Below, in pieces: positions 49,800-63,828 of a stretch of 64,000 nt of DNA. The stretch comes from Enoplosus armatus. Its lineage: Eukaryota > Chordata > Actinopteri > Centrarchiformes > Enoplosidae. The DNA is taken from contig NC_092180.1 of assembly GCF_043641665.1 (NCBI RefSeq), forward strand, positions 14,811,891-14,875,890. The letters are read 5' to 3'. The translations under genes and the position numbers were made by a program. How positions within the stretch are numbered: position 1 is the first letter of the stretch; the number at the start of each line of letters is the position of its first letter. The notes below the pieces were generated by a model, which saw only the letters and a program-made list of their open reading frames with translations, was not told where the DNA came from and did not search any database.

Positions 49800-50245
49800 C
49801 AACAACATGACATGTCATTAGGCAGTATAATCAGCATGCTATTTGCATACATCTGCTTTATTTTATTGATTGCTCCTCATTCGTTAAGATTCAGGGTATA
49901 TAATTAATGACCAACCCCCTGGTGCCACACCCTGGGGACAGCTAATTCCACTGCATACTAAGGGGATTTCAGCAGAGGGCACAAGTGGGCTTGTCACAAC
50001 GGGCACTGGGCCAGTATCAGTCCCGGTCCCCTCCCTGCCTCCGGCTGTCCTTGGTCCCAGCCAGCTCCTCTAACAAGGAGAGCCCTTCCCGGGCCGCGTT
50101 AACTAAAAGGACAATTATCTTGAGAACAATGATGCTTTTCACAGGGGCTGTGTTGTCATTAATGCAGTGGATCTGGTTACAGCAGGCAGCTTAAGCTAAT
50201 TAAGGAATGCTATCTGTGGACTCTCATTGCTTCTTAATTAAGTAA
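49800..50245. promoter_or_regulatory. candidate conserved enhancer with POU and homeodomain motifs
   Basis: A repeat-free block contains a perfect octamer ATTTGCAT (49841-49848), TAATTA at 49901-49906 and 50197-50202, and the palindrome CTTAATTAAG (50233-50242). A GC-rich middle lies around 49985-50100. Such composition is common in deeply conserved enhancers of transcription-factor genes, but conservation cannot be tested here. Confidence 0.3.
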
Positions 50246-50723
50246 GATTTATTTCAAAATAGGGACAAATAGTCACTTTTTGGAAGGGGAGGAAAGGTTG
50301 TTTTGTGTTTGAATTGTGTTTGAATTTGCTAATTTGGTGAGTTATTTTCATAAGACCAAAAAACTAGCACTTAGCTGCACTGCACTGCGCTAACATTTGC
50401 TTCATAGTCACATGACAAAAGACTGTGTTTCATATCCTTTGTCTGTCACACAGCCAATCGAACAGAGACCTATAATAATCTAATCTAAGTATAAACATAA
50501 TTTGCCATATTAAGTCCTTAGAAGATGCCCTATTAAACAGCAGCTGATAATGGCAGTAACGCCTTAAGCATTGTTGAGGAACAGTACACCTCGCCTTTCC
50601 TGTGTTGCTGTGGTCATAAAACAGTTCATTCTGTGAAGAGTGTATCCTGTCACAAACACTACATAGAACCCAATTTCTCACCGTCTTTCTCCACCATTAA
50701 CAGCATATTGTGATTAGAAATGG

Positions 50724-50743
50724 CTGACTGACTGACTGACTGA
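50724..50743. repeat. (CTGA)5 tetranucleotide repeat
   Basis: Five tandem CTGA units. Confidence 0.9.
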
Positions 50744-50905
50744 CAGACAAACTGAATGCTCTGGGAACAGTTGCTTTCCAAAAAGACAGCTGACTCTTTC
50801 TTTCCAAGGAGCCTGCTGACCTTTTACACAGGAGAGGGCTCTTAGTCACCAGTCACTCAGCACTGACTGACAACATGGGGAAAACTGAATGAGAGAGGGA
50901 ATGTT

Positions 50906-50906
<1 letters not shown>

Positions 50907-50958
<52 letters not shown>

Positions 50959-50968
50959 AGAGAGAGAG
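50907..50968. repeat. (GT)25 - (GA)n microsatellite
   Basis: Long GT array followed directly by a short GA array. Confidence 0.95.
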
Positions 50969-53900
50969 CACGAGAGAGACTAGTCTAGATAGTTCTGTGT
51001 AAGATACTGCAGAATTCTTCACATCCGTGGCTGCTCTCTAAAGACGGACTGACACATGTGCAGAGGTTAAGATGACACATAAGCCCATTCAAAGCCATTG
51101 CATATCCTATCTAATGACACATACTTACTGCTGACTCCAAGACAAATAGCTCTGGTTTACTGATGACAGGCAGCTAGTTAACCAATCATATGCAACCTTG
51201 CATTATAAAACACAGGCTTCTAAGGTTATGTATTTTCAGTATCTAAAGGGTGTGTGGTGGTTCACGCGGGAGAGAGCAAATGTGTAAACACAGACACACA
51301 TGAGCGCGGGGATCTGGTTTGGCAAGTATATATGTCCTTACTTGCAGGGTATTGTGAAGGAGGTTACAGCTGTTGATTGTGATTAAAATGTAAACAAAAG
51401 CCGAGTTCAGAGAAAGGGCGCGTATGTGAGTTTGAGGGTTGATCAACTCTCACAGTCCTCCACACCCACTGAAAAACTCTTGTTCTTCACACAGCCTACA
51501 TGGCTGGGCAACGTCAGAAACACATACTTGTATGTATACAGTATACACTGGGAAATAAAATCGATTATCTTCCAGACTATACTGTAAATATTGTCTGGTG
51601 TACATTTCTTGAAGGCAAAATGTGCCATCAGGAAATGAAAAATGAAAACCTAGCTTCTACCAAACCCAGCAGAAACATTTGCAAAAAAAATGCAGGGGAT
51701 CATTTACAAACCTCTCTAAAAACATCAACTAAAAATGAGGATTTACCTCCTCCCTGTGGTGCCCATGTCTGCGGTCATCATGACCCCATCGTGACTGCTC
51801 TTCGCATCAACAGCAGCGCTACTTCTTCCATTTATCCTGCTTTTAGCCTCTCAACAAGAAAAATGTACTGTTTTAAGTAATCCTTGTTTGTACTGACCGT
51901 AATTGATTGGGTAATCCTGGTTTAACATGCACTAAAACCAGTGCTTAAGAATCTATTAGGAGGGCTAGCAGCTTAAAGAGGCAGGATCTATCTAATGTTG
52001 ACTTCTAGATCTGTGATTCTGTGCCTAGAGGTTGGAGGTGTTTGATGACCCCTTCTAAGCTGACCCACTTTAAGCACCATCTCAGAGTCACATGGCTGTT
52101 TCTGTCTCTCTGCTTCTTTTTTCTATCACTCTGTTTCTGTACTTCTCTGTCTGGTGGCACAATAACACATTCACGTGCCAAGGTTTATCCTCTGAACTCC
52201 ACCAGTAAATCTCTTGGCATTCTTCCATCAACCTGGTGACACAGTTCTGGTGGTGTTTAGGCCAGCTTCACCTAGAGCCACAAGCCATCTCCACAGACGC
52301 CATGCCAAAAGTCCCTGTCAACTCGACATGACACACGCCATGCCGCACTCTCATCACTGTGACAACCCTGTCATAATCAACACAAATCTCTCAGCGTCAG
52401 CATGAGGAGCAAAGGTATTATGGAGCTGGAGAGAGGCAGAGGTAAGAGGGAAAAGACACACAGACACACTAACTACAGGTCGTGGTACTCTCTGGCTCTG
52501 GGATTGGGCAGCAAGTGTGAATGTGACTGTGCACACAGGACAGTCAGACTACAGGAAGGCTAATTCCTGCTCCTCCTTTTGCCCCGACTGCTGTGGTTTC
52601 TACATGACGCAGGAGGAGGTGGGGAGGTCTCACACACACATACAGAGGAAAGAAGAGAAGGAGAATAATCCCCACCAAGACCTCTGCCCTAATGGGGCCC
52701 ACTACTGTAATTACAAGGCACAGATTTCAGATCAGGCACTTAAGTAGCCAGCTAAGAGTGCCCAGAAAACAAAAAGCTCTGTAATTATCGTCTGCCTCTT
52801 CTCTCCCCAGTGCAACTTCAGTTACCTGTCATGCTGCTGTTTTGTCAGGAGTCCGTTGTTTCCTGGATTCTCCCTAATCCATGGCTGGAAGCAGCCCTGG
52901 CAGTACGCCTGCCTGTGCAAGACGCACATTTCAGCTCGCGGGGGCGAGTGACGACATGGCACACAAAGATAGCAGAAACCTGAGTCCTCACAGCCCCACA
53001 AGCACATGAATGCATTTTTTTTTACAAGAGAAGGGAGGAAAAGAAGGAGGGGGAGTGTTCAGTTTGCTGTAGACAAAAGATCCATTGTGCAGTGAAACTT
53101 TATATACATATTAGAAACTCGAAACCCATAGCCTCTGCAAGCAGGATTCTTGTAACTGTGAACAAGATAACATTACCTACCATTCTTTCCTTCTGTCCAC
53201 AGAAAAAGAGAAAAGCCTTCAATCCTACTTTTCTGCAAGGGTCTTATTCTTCATGATGGATTCCTGTTTTGTTTTTTTTGCAGGGTCATCTAATATCAGC
53301 GATAAGAGAGCTGTGGTCTCCAGGCAGTTTTGTGGCCCATTAAGTAACACATTCCCCAGGTGGAGCAGAGCAGGAGGCACAGCTTGTCAACAGAGATTTG
53401 CACTCAGCATTCTCTTAGCTTGTAGTCACCATCCGCCTAACCTCTCAGGTGTTCCAGAAGGAATGTAATGTCCATTCCTAGACTTGCTCATTCACCCACT
53501 TCAGACTGGAATGCAGTCTACCTGTACTTCTGCTTCAGTCACACTACTCTACTGCTTTCCAAACAAGAGCAACTTCTATATTTTAATACTCCCTTCTACT
53601 TTTGAAACTCTTCCCTTTATTACCTGTAACCAATCCAAAAAGGTCAAGTGGGATGTTTTGAGAATATGTCACACAACACAAGCACACGTACATTTTTTTT
53701 CCTATATCTTTTCTTGGCACAAGTCCGTTCTTGTTAGAGTTGTAGAGCTCCTTATCTATTTTTTAATAGGCAAGTTAAATAAGCACATGCACAAGTACTA
53801 ATAAATTCAATCTGAGACATACACTAAACATCAGGAGGAAGAGGGCTAAAAGCAAAGATGATTCTCGGGGGAAGATGACTACGACAGGCCTGAAATAAAG

Positions 53901-55650
53901 GCCTCTCTTTGAAACAAGCTTTTAAAATAGGAATGACACACAAAAAAAGGGGAAAAACCTAAAGTGGCTATCACAACTTTGGGATTGTCAAGACCCAGTC
54001 CAGCTCTGCTTAAGTAAGTCTGTGCCCATAACCCTGGGAAAAGCTGCCAACATGGTGACATCATCAACATCAGACATGTAATTAACCTATTGCAGCCATG
54101 CAGTCAGGGGGAAGGCCGGACAGCCAGGCTCATAATGACAACCCATACAACTTGTAATTATTTTTCTCCGGGTAAAAACACAAACACAGACACAGGCACA
54201 CGTACGCACAAAACATACACACACAAGGAGGAGGACTTATAAACACAAGTACCAGCATTCAAGAAATGATGTGTAGTAACTAATATGCAACAAGGGTGAC
54301 ATACAAATGTCACAACAACTAGCTTAAAACATCTAATTTAGGTTTAACGGCAATGAGTGTGGTTCACTACAGAGAATCATCAGAGCATAATTAAATGAAG
54401 CCCTGGACAGTATCTTGGTGTTCTAAACACATAGATTAATGCTTACTACAAAAAGTACTACATGGTGATTACATTATTGAATTACACTTCAAGCAAGGTT
54501 TTCAACAAATTGCATAACTATATTTTACACAAATTTACTAAACTGCCCTGAGATGTTTTATTGGTCATTTTTATATGCTGCTTGTGGCCTAAATAAACAG
54601 GGGGCTTTGGTAGGCAATGGCATCCATTGACATCCACATCCATGACAACTCAGCTCTCTGAAGAAACAGGACAAAGACTGAGAACCTAAATTTAAAAGTT
54701 ATTTAGGTTAGGGGGGTAGGTCAAGGTATGAAAACCATCTGTACAGATAATAAATCACAAAATCCTTCCCTTTATAACAAGACACAACAAACATGGGAGT
54801 GGGGTGACTAATCCTGATTCTTTCCATTTTGGTTCTGGCTCAGTCTTTCTATCATAAAGACATTCTGTGAGTGTTTGGATGAAAGACAGCTTCCATTTTT
54901 ACAAGTTCTATTAATATGGGCTGGAGGTGGATGATTCATTGTGAACCAGACCTGGGTTCTGTCAGCCTAAATTGTTCCACGAATACAGAGGTTAACTTTT
55001 TCCACTGATCTAGATCTAACTAATAACAACAATGACCAGCACACATTTATTTGTTTAAAAACTTTACTGTCCCCTGGTGAACTTACTGGTCTTTATTCCT
55101 TTTGCGTTTACCTATTGTAAGTGCCAGGAAAAAGAAATATAAAAGCACAGTGTCGAACAGAGAACTAGCCACTAGTGTACGATTTGGGGGCCTCAACGGT
55201 TTTGCATGAGGATACATTAGGTGACGTTTAGTCAAATGATGTAACTGGCGCCTGATGTGAGGAAGCGTAGGTGACCCTTTGTTACTGCCCACCATCATGG
55301 AAAGATCATATCAAAGAGTGGAAATCACACAGATACTGTGGACTCAAAATGAACAGCGTCTTTGTCTTAGCTCATTCTTTATCTCTCACTGGGCTGGCCG
55401 CACTGTGAGTGTCTCAGCTGAGCTGAAGTAAGTATCAAGCCTGGTTTGGTGTGGTCAACTTAGACCCAGGGAGCCTTGAGAGTAAAGAGGGCTCTAAGTT
55501 AGTTTTAATAGGCACATTATTTCTACCCCTAAAACTTGCACAGGCTCCACTCTGAGCCACTGGCTGTTTGAAGTTGGTAACAGCTGTAGTGTTCCAGCCT
55601 TTATTTAGAGGTCAGCACACTGACTTCACTTAAAAGGAGAGTAGGACTAA

Positions 55651-55652
<2 letters not shown>

Positions 55653-55686
<34 letters not shown>
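55653..55686. repeat. (GA)17 microsatellite
   Basis: Uninterrupted GA array in intron 1. Confidence 0.95.
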
Positions 55687-55689
<3 letters not shown>

Positions 55690-58600
55690 CAGTGGGAGGA
55701 GAAATAAAGAACAGAGAGAGTGTGAGAGGTGAAAGAATGAGTTAAAAAAAGAAAGAGTTACTAGTGTGGCGAGGGATTAGCTGAGGGAGAGGTTAAAAGT
55801 TTGTGGAGTTGCATCTGGCCTCCTGCCTGCTCTGTTGTTTATTGCCGCGGGCCTGAAGATCTGGTGCCAACATTAACCGCACCTGAACCACTCTACAGCT
55901 CACACACAGATACACACACACACAAGGACAAAACAGGAAGAGGCATACGGACAGCCTGCACTTCTCTCCAGTGTGCCAGCCTTTTCTCACTATACCAAAG
56001 TGTGTGTGCATGCGTTTGTGTGTCTGTGTGTGAACTACACTCACAGATGCCAAGTCATGACTTCTCATTTGTTAATACCCCGTTGCTCCTATTACCCTCG
56101 TCTTCCCCTTTCCATCTTTGTGCTCTGTCACTCTGGATGACTGCCTGGCTGCAAAGCCCTAGCCCGCCTAAGCCAAATCTCTCCAACTTAGTCTCCCGAA
56201 GCCTGGTTTGACAACAGTTCCACGTCCTCTCAGACTTCCACAATAAGTTTAGTGAACTCAAGGCAGATGGGAGTTCTCATGCTCCACATAGGATCCTATG
56301 TGCCATCAGCCAGTAATATAACACTGACACGACCAGAGAAATACACAGGGTCACTGTGGGCAGAAATCACACACAAAGAAGAATGCTAGGATGCCACCCA
56401 CTGCAGATCCAGGGGACAGACCTTTCTCTGTTCAACGTCTCTCTTTCACTGGAATTCCCCTTAATAATGTGCCAGCTTACACAGTGTAGCACGTACATGC
56501 ACGTGCGTACGCAAGCACGCAAACAGACACGTACTAAATTGTGGGGACACAGGAGGGCCTGGAGAAAAGAAAGGGAGTTTGGAAGAGGACAGTTGGAAGA
56601 CATTGGGGGTGGTGGGTTGAGGGCAGGGTATTCCTTTTGCCCCAGGCAGTATAGACAAGCCTGGCAGCCAATTAGTGCAAACCGAAGCCACTCCCACCAC
56701 CCCATTCCCTTCACCCCCTCCCCTCTGCTCAGCCTTGCCCTGGTCTTCTGAACTTGGTATGGTCAGGGCTGGAATGTTGAAGCAGGTCATGTTCACATGC
56801 ACATCAAAAGCGATTAAGTACAAGCCTCCTGGATTAAGATGAGTCTGTAGACCTTCACATCTTGGGCTAACCTCTCAAAAGCACTTGGCTTCCTCCTGCC
56901 ACAACAGTATCCAAGTTCACTTTGGCCTGACACAGGCCCCTCCTTTGCTTGTGGAAGTAATACCAGATTACAGAGCAACTGTTGTTAAATGTTGATATAA
57001 TGTGTTTTTCTTGTTCTTTTCCCCCTCTCTTTGTTTGTACAGCTGCTCTTTAACAGCGGGACATCTCGCTTTGCAGCTCTTATATGGCTTACTTTGTTCA
57101 AAACTGACGTCTCATTTCAGTTTAATATACATGAAATACATACGCAATTTGGCCGTGAGAGGGAACTTCTTTAGGTGATAAAGCCTGTTGAATTAAATTG
57201 ATGAGTATATGTGGCACATTTTAACTGTAGGGACTAACTTTTCTCCTTTATTTTCCTTCTGCCTCTTACAGATCTTAGCTAAACCCCAGCTGTGCGTGGT
57301 TTGGCAGACTCTTCCTCAATAGTACTGTGAGGGTTAACCAATTCCTCTGTGACTCAGGTATATGGGACATGTCCTGACAGGCGACCCACAACTCCAACAC
57401 ACAGTGCAGGGATCTGCACAGCCCACAAAAAATGGGGATTTTCACCAGAGCAAGAAGGTCTAAGCAAACAAAAGGAGAAGAGGAAAGATGAACACCTCCT
57501 TGACAACATTATTTTCTTTGTTGAACAAAAAGGCACACCCATCAAAACACCCATTCATAAAACATACCACCTTGTGGTGAAGGGAGGAGGGGAACAGACT
57601 GAGTGATAGGCAGGTCAATGGGGCACAGCAAAGTTAGAAAGGATATACAGAGATGGTATACAGTGTATTAACAGAAACCTGTGCTCTACCTCTTTTACTC
57701 TCCCCCCTCCATCCCTCCCTCCACGTGTATACATGTGGGGACCCAGCAGGCTGGAAGCTCTCCCAGGGCCCAGATGCTCTCTGTCAACACCGAGATTCCA
57801 GAGAGGAAGCAGGGCTTTACAGCAGCAAGCTGCACACACAGCCAGGACCGGCAAAGACCAGGAGCTAGGAGAGGACAACCTGCTCCACATAAACACAGAC
57901 CTCCCTGTCTCCTGTCTGAGCCACTGGTTCTGCTTCCTGGCTCAGGATGGGCTTGGTTCAGTGCAAGCTAGTAGCAGAGAAGTCCTGGGAGTGGGGAATG
58001 AGCCACGGAGTTCTTCTTGCCGGGCTGGGCCCCCTCTCCGCCTGCCACCGTCAAGAGGTAAATAGCTATTGGCTGCTCAATAAGTGGCTTCAGTGCGTTG
58101 GAGTGAGGGGCCTTTTTTCCCCCACACTCTCCCAGCCTTGACAAGCATGTATTGACAGAGCAGTTACACACTAACCCATTGGGGGAAATCCTCCACATTG
58201 TGCCCCAGGCAGCTGATAAATGGAACTCATACAGTACCTGTAAGCATGATCTCCTTCGCATGGCCACGCAAAAGTGCATTTGCGCGTGCACACAGCTCAA
58301 TACTACCATACTAATGCAGACATAAGTGAGGAGAATAGGGGCTTTATGATATATAATGCAATAAACCAATAAAGCTGTGGAAAGGTAAAGAGAAGGAGAT
58401 TACAGATAAGTGTACAGTAGGTTGAAGCTATCTTGAGTCTCTGTCGCAGTGGTGACATTTTGTCTCTTTAACCCATCATACAACAACCAAACTCCATGGG
58501 CCCATGGTGCCTCAGGTGGCTGCAGACGAAGGGAGCAAGGTCCAGTATCTATAATGGTGTAAAGATGTCTCTAATAAAGATGTTTGAATTCAGACATAGA

Positions 58601-61600
58601 TAGCTAGATAGCTAAAAAGATAGATATTCATTCATTCATTTTCATAGAGTGTATTATGTGTACCTCCATCCATAAATATACAGAAATAGAGAAGAAGGAA
58701 GTAAAAGAGACACACAGAGAACACAGAAAAAGTACTGTTGCCTGTGCTGAAAGAAAAAGTTGTCACTGTCAATCTTCCTGACTTCAGTCTCATTCCGCCT
58801 TAGCAGTCTTCTGCCTCGATATATCCTCCTAGCCTCCATGCCACTGCCATATGGGAGCCACCGCAGTCCAGGGGAGGAGTCAGTGTCAGGGTAGGAGAGG
58901 AGGAGTCAGGACTTGAGCCCCCAACACGGGGGAAAAGTGCTGTCCTGTCTCGTCCTCTCTCCCCTCCACCCCTTTCATGTCCGATCCACTGCTGATAAAT
59001 AGCTAGGGGTGCAGCACTCGCTTTCACTTTGTGATATGATGTCAGTAACCTTCATTGATCTGCGGGCGGGCAGGCAGGCCTTATCGCTGCCTCTCCCTTG
59101 TGATATACTGTGATCCAGGGCCCTGACTGCTTTTTAATACACTGCACTTTAGGTAACGGTGTCGCAGGCTAACCACCCTGCCTACTAACACCTGAGGCCG
59201 TATTTTACAGCAGTGCTGTGATGGCCAAAGAGATTACACAGAACCTAACTCGGAGAGAGCCTGCCAGCAAAACGATAACAGTGGCTAAAGTGGGACAGTG
59301 GAGTTGTGATATAGGGGGAATTCTGTATTCTTTACCATGCCTGGTCAGGCTTTCTGGCACAACTTCACCTCCTACAAAGATGCATAGAGAAGGGAGGCAA
59401 TCTTGGAGATGAAAATTCAGAGAATTGTAAAAACGTGTATGTTTTGGCCTAAAGCCCTCATCAGGGTCATCAAGCTCATGCACCTCCCTTCCTAAACCTA
59501 TGAGGGACCTCTTTTGTCTCTTGTCGGAACCTTTAAATCCCGTGGCTGTGTCAGAGGCACTACCTGTGCTGTATTTTTAAGCCTAATCAAGCACCTGTGT
59601 CAGACATAGAGCTTGTGTTGACAGAGCACAGGGCTCTTAGCTGGGCTGAATTAGTGCTGACAGCCACTTCCTCCCACTAGATTTATACATGCACTCACTC
59701 AGAGACAACACCTGAGCTGATTGCCTGGAGTTGGACCCATATCATGAGCACCCTTAACGGCAAGAAAATGACAATGAGTCTGCCCTTCAGTGAACTCTGT
59801 GCCAACACTGGCACACTGGGTCGTGAACAATTCAGAGGAAAATATCAGAGGTTTAAAGCACACATTTGGCAGTAGTGGTCCAATTTCGTCCATGGTGGCA
59901 CTGAAAACAGCACGGAAGACATATACAAGCAACATTCACAAAAAGCAAAGTTATATGTAAGTGTAACTATATAACCTCTAATATGCACAGGGGCATACTC
60001 CAGCTAACCACCACCCCCATGTACATGGGTTGAGGAAGGCTGCAGATAAAGGAGACTGGACGACTAGCTGGAGAATTATCCCAACTATTGATTTTAGCTG
60101 TTGGGTATTACAGACGGAAACAGCGGGTTTATCAGGCCAGGATCCCTCTGCACTTTCACTAACTAAACGAGTATTTTCCGGGCTTATCAGGCAAAAAGCC
60201 TATTACTGATGGTCTCAGCCTCCCCCACAACTAGACAAAGAGAAAGGTTGGCCACCATTATGTAGCCACTGGATGGGTTAGGTTGCATGGCTGTTTTGGG
60301 GACCTCTAACACTTACCCAGCACTTCACAAATCCAAAATGATGTCCATACATTCACCACCAATATAATAGTCCTCAGGGGTGTTGCACATTTATGTATAT
60401 TTACGCTTATCTGCTAATGGACTTGTGACCTCCTCAACTGTCTGCTCTCCATCTTCCTCTCGCGCTGTCTGTCTCTTTTTCTCTGGGTCAATGTCATTTC
60501 TATGGCTCCTGTATATAAGGACTATAACCAGAGATAATGGGAAGTGCTATAATCCCTGAGAGGAGCCTAATACGGGCCTTAATCACAAGAAAAAAAAATG
60601 CATGTTTTAATTACCGACTAAAAGATCCAGACAGATACCTGTGAGGAACCTATCCCAGGATCCTTAGTGAGTGTGTCTTTCTTATCTGTGAAACCTGAGG
60701 AAAGCCCAGTTCTCAGTATCTGCGCTACTCTGTATTAGCTGGCATGAATTAAAAGTGCTCTCGTTATTTTAAAATGAAATTATACTCAGAGACATTTTGA
60801 ATGTATACCCATTTCCCAATATTAATAATGAAGAAGAGTAGAGACAGAGAAAATTTCCCTCAGCAATTACTGTGGAAATCCATATACTGATCAATGTGCA
60901 ATCCCAAGGATTGTCTTAATACATATAAAATATAGACAACACCGCATGTGCGTATGAATGCGCATGAATTTATTGTGGCGTAAAATGACCTCAACAAGAT
61001 GAGAATATTATTGAAGAAATAAAAGCTGGGTGTAATGATTTACATATTTCATCACAGGCCACAATGAAAGTAAGTGATTAAACACACAGTGAGAAAGAGA
61101 GAGAGAAAGAGGGGGCAGAGAGGGAATATTGACAAGACTGAACAGGACAAACTGCTAAACAGAGAAAAATGATAAAGAAATAAAACTACTTCCCACTTGG
61201 GTCAGCCATACTAAAAGTGCATCATGGAACAATAAGACATATTGGATAAATATGTCCACCAGCTGCTTTAAACTGTGTTTGTCGAAGGCAGTCTTGTTCT
61301 AATTAAAGACTACAAGAAAAGCCTTCATCCATTATGTCAACACTAAAAGTCTTCATGGTCTATTCCACAAGACGGAAGTGAGCCTAAAAGTGGCACCAGC
61401 AGTGAAATGGGAACAGGACAGAGAATCGTGGCCAGACTTGGCACCCACGAAGGGGCAGTGCTCATCTGCCCACCGGCCTGCCTTTATGTCTCCAAGTCAG
61501 CCCTGTAATTTGCTTGGGGCGGAGATAAATCTTATCTCAGAGACCTGATTAAGTTTTTAATTTACACTCCAATCAATAGCACAGGTCTATTGGCAATGTG

Positions 61601-63805
61601 TCTAAAACTCTATTTACCAAAGGATTCCCTGCTATCAATTGATCAAGGACCCGGCAGCCATAAATTATGGGAACATGTGTGTGGGAGAGAGCGAGAGACA
61701 GAGAGAAAGGGTGAGAAAGTAGTGCTAGAGTGAGAAAGTAAAAGAGTCGTATGTGACTGGTTTTAGGATAGAAAAGAGATATGAGCAGCAGCCTACTTAC
61801 AGACTTGAGACCGGAGCACATGACCTGAGAGCAACACAAACACACGATTTAAGCTCTGCTCAATATGCCTCAACAATATTCTGCTCAACAGCTGATAAGC
61901 CAACTGCTGATATTTTATCCATGCTGCCAAGTCTACCTATACTGAACCCAATGGCAGGGAGAAGTGTCCACCTCGCTCCCTCCCATATGACTTTCCAAAG
62001 ATTCACACCCAGAATACCCATTCTAAACGTCTGGACAAGGGAGACCTCCCACTTCCGTCCCTTTCTGCATGAGCGCCATTATCTGTTTACAGTGCCTACT
62101 TTCCCAACGGAACTGTTAAAAAGGACTCTGCTGGGTTCTGGGTTCCCCACACAGAACTCCTACATGCAGTTCCAACGCCATGCTCCATGGCATCCTGCCT
62201 GGGAAACTGAAGGAAGGATTGTTCAGGCACCCGTTTACACCGCTGTGACATCCAGGAAACAGCTATTTTCTGTTGGCTATTTTCAGCAGTTCAGATGTTT
62301 GTTTAGGATTAAATAAGATGGAAGGATTCGCCATGCAGCTCTGGATCAACATAACTATGAAGATCCAATTAATCTTAACTGAGACCATCTTCACCTGATT
62401 TCTGAGCCCAGTTCTGTGAGAAAAAAGGCAGTACCATTTTGCTCCGGAGTAAAAAGGGCACAGACACAGTTCAGACTCCTCTCTGCTGTTCCCATGCAGA
62501 GGAAATGAAGGGGAGGGAAAGGAGGGCAGCGTTATCACCGTGGAGAAAGTGTCGTCATGGCGGTTCTGCTCTGACCCTGCTGACTCGCCGATTCCTTAAC
62601 ATGAGATCATTTTGGACAGCTGACCTCAATATCACCGTGCTCTGAGGATGAAACAGATCCAATGGAGCTTCTTATTCCCCCCACCCTGCCTACAAAACAT
62701 AAGCAGGACACACATTTAACAGCACAACGCAAAACTGTCCTTTTATTCCTGTACCACCATTAACAGGAATTAGAGGAATTAAATCAAATTCAATAAACAG
62801 GTCAGTTTTCTCCCTTCTTGTTATTTCCAGTGAGACATAAATAAACAAGGGGAAGGACAAGCTGGACTTCACAGCATCAGGACATTCTTAAAAGCACTCA
62901 CATTTCATTGTGCTATTTGGCTGTGGTTTCACTCCTGACATTTGACAAAGCAGATAAGCACAGCATTTGTTGTTGACGGTAAGAAACTACTCTCCCAGCT
63001 TCTCAACAGGTCAGCCAAACTAGTGCTGCAGGTTTTTCACCTAGTACTTAAAATCACAACATACAATAATAAGGTAGAAAAATATTGTTGTAACAAATGT
63101 TTGGGAGGATGTTATGTACTACTTTGTCATTAGTGGAGAAGCTGTCTGGTAAAATCAGGCATAAACATGTGTCAGAATGACATGTAATTATAGTTGAAAA
63201 ACTTCCGCATGAGAGTATGAATCACCTCTGCAGCTGGTTGGCGTGGCAGGAGAGAATACAGTACCCTGCTATCCTCACCTTCATAACTGCATGGGGGGAA
63301 GGGAGCAGGACACGGGAGACATGCAGACTAAGGAAGACAGACAGGCTCATGCTATGTCAGAGAGCCAGAGTTGCTGGTCCTCGGCTGGACTATCTGTAGA
63401 GCTACCGACGGATATGTGTAATCAGCCCCATCCCCACGTTTCTCTCTCTCACTCTCTGCCTCTCTGGCTAATGTCTCCGCCTGATTCGATTGAGGCAATT
63501 AGGCAGTAATCTATAGAGCTAGGGAGTGATGGAAACATTTCCCACTGTCCTCCTCATGTTTCTCAGAGCTGCTATAATTAGCTAACTTTGCTTCTCATTA
63601 AACATCAGAGCAGTATTTACATACCCAGATCCAATTTGGCTCTGTAGAGCCCATTCCTTTTAAACCGTCTTGAAACCCTGAAACATGTCTGTAAACAAAG
63701 GAATGGGGGAGCTGTAATCTGCAGTTATTTCAATCAAACATTTATATCTTATATTGGTAATACACAATGTATCTAGAATGTACAGATTAAAAACAATGTC
63801 AGTAC

Positions 63806-63828
63806 GTGTGTGTGTGTGTGTGTGTGTG
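63806..63828. repeat. (GT)n microsatellite
   Basis: About eleven GT units flanked by TACG and CGTACA. Confidence 0.95.

Noticed and set aside
58980..59110. GC-rich patch as a CpG-island promoter
   Set aside because: Only a few CpGs over about 100 bases. It is too small and CpG-poor for an island promoter.
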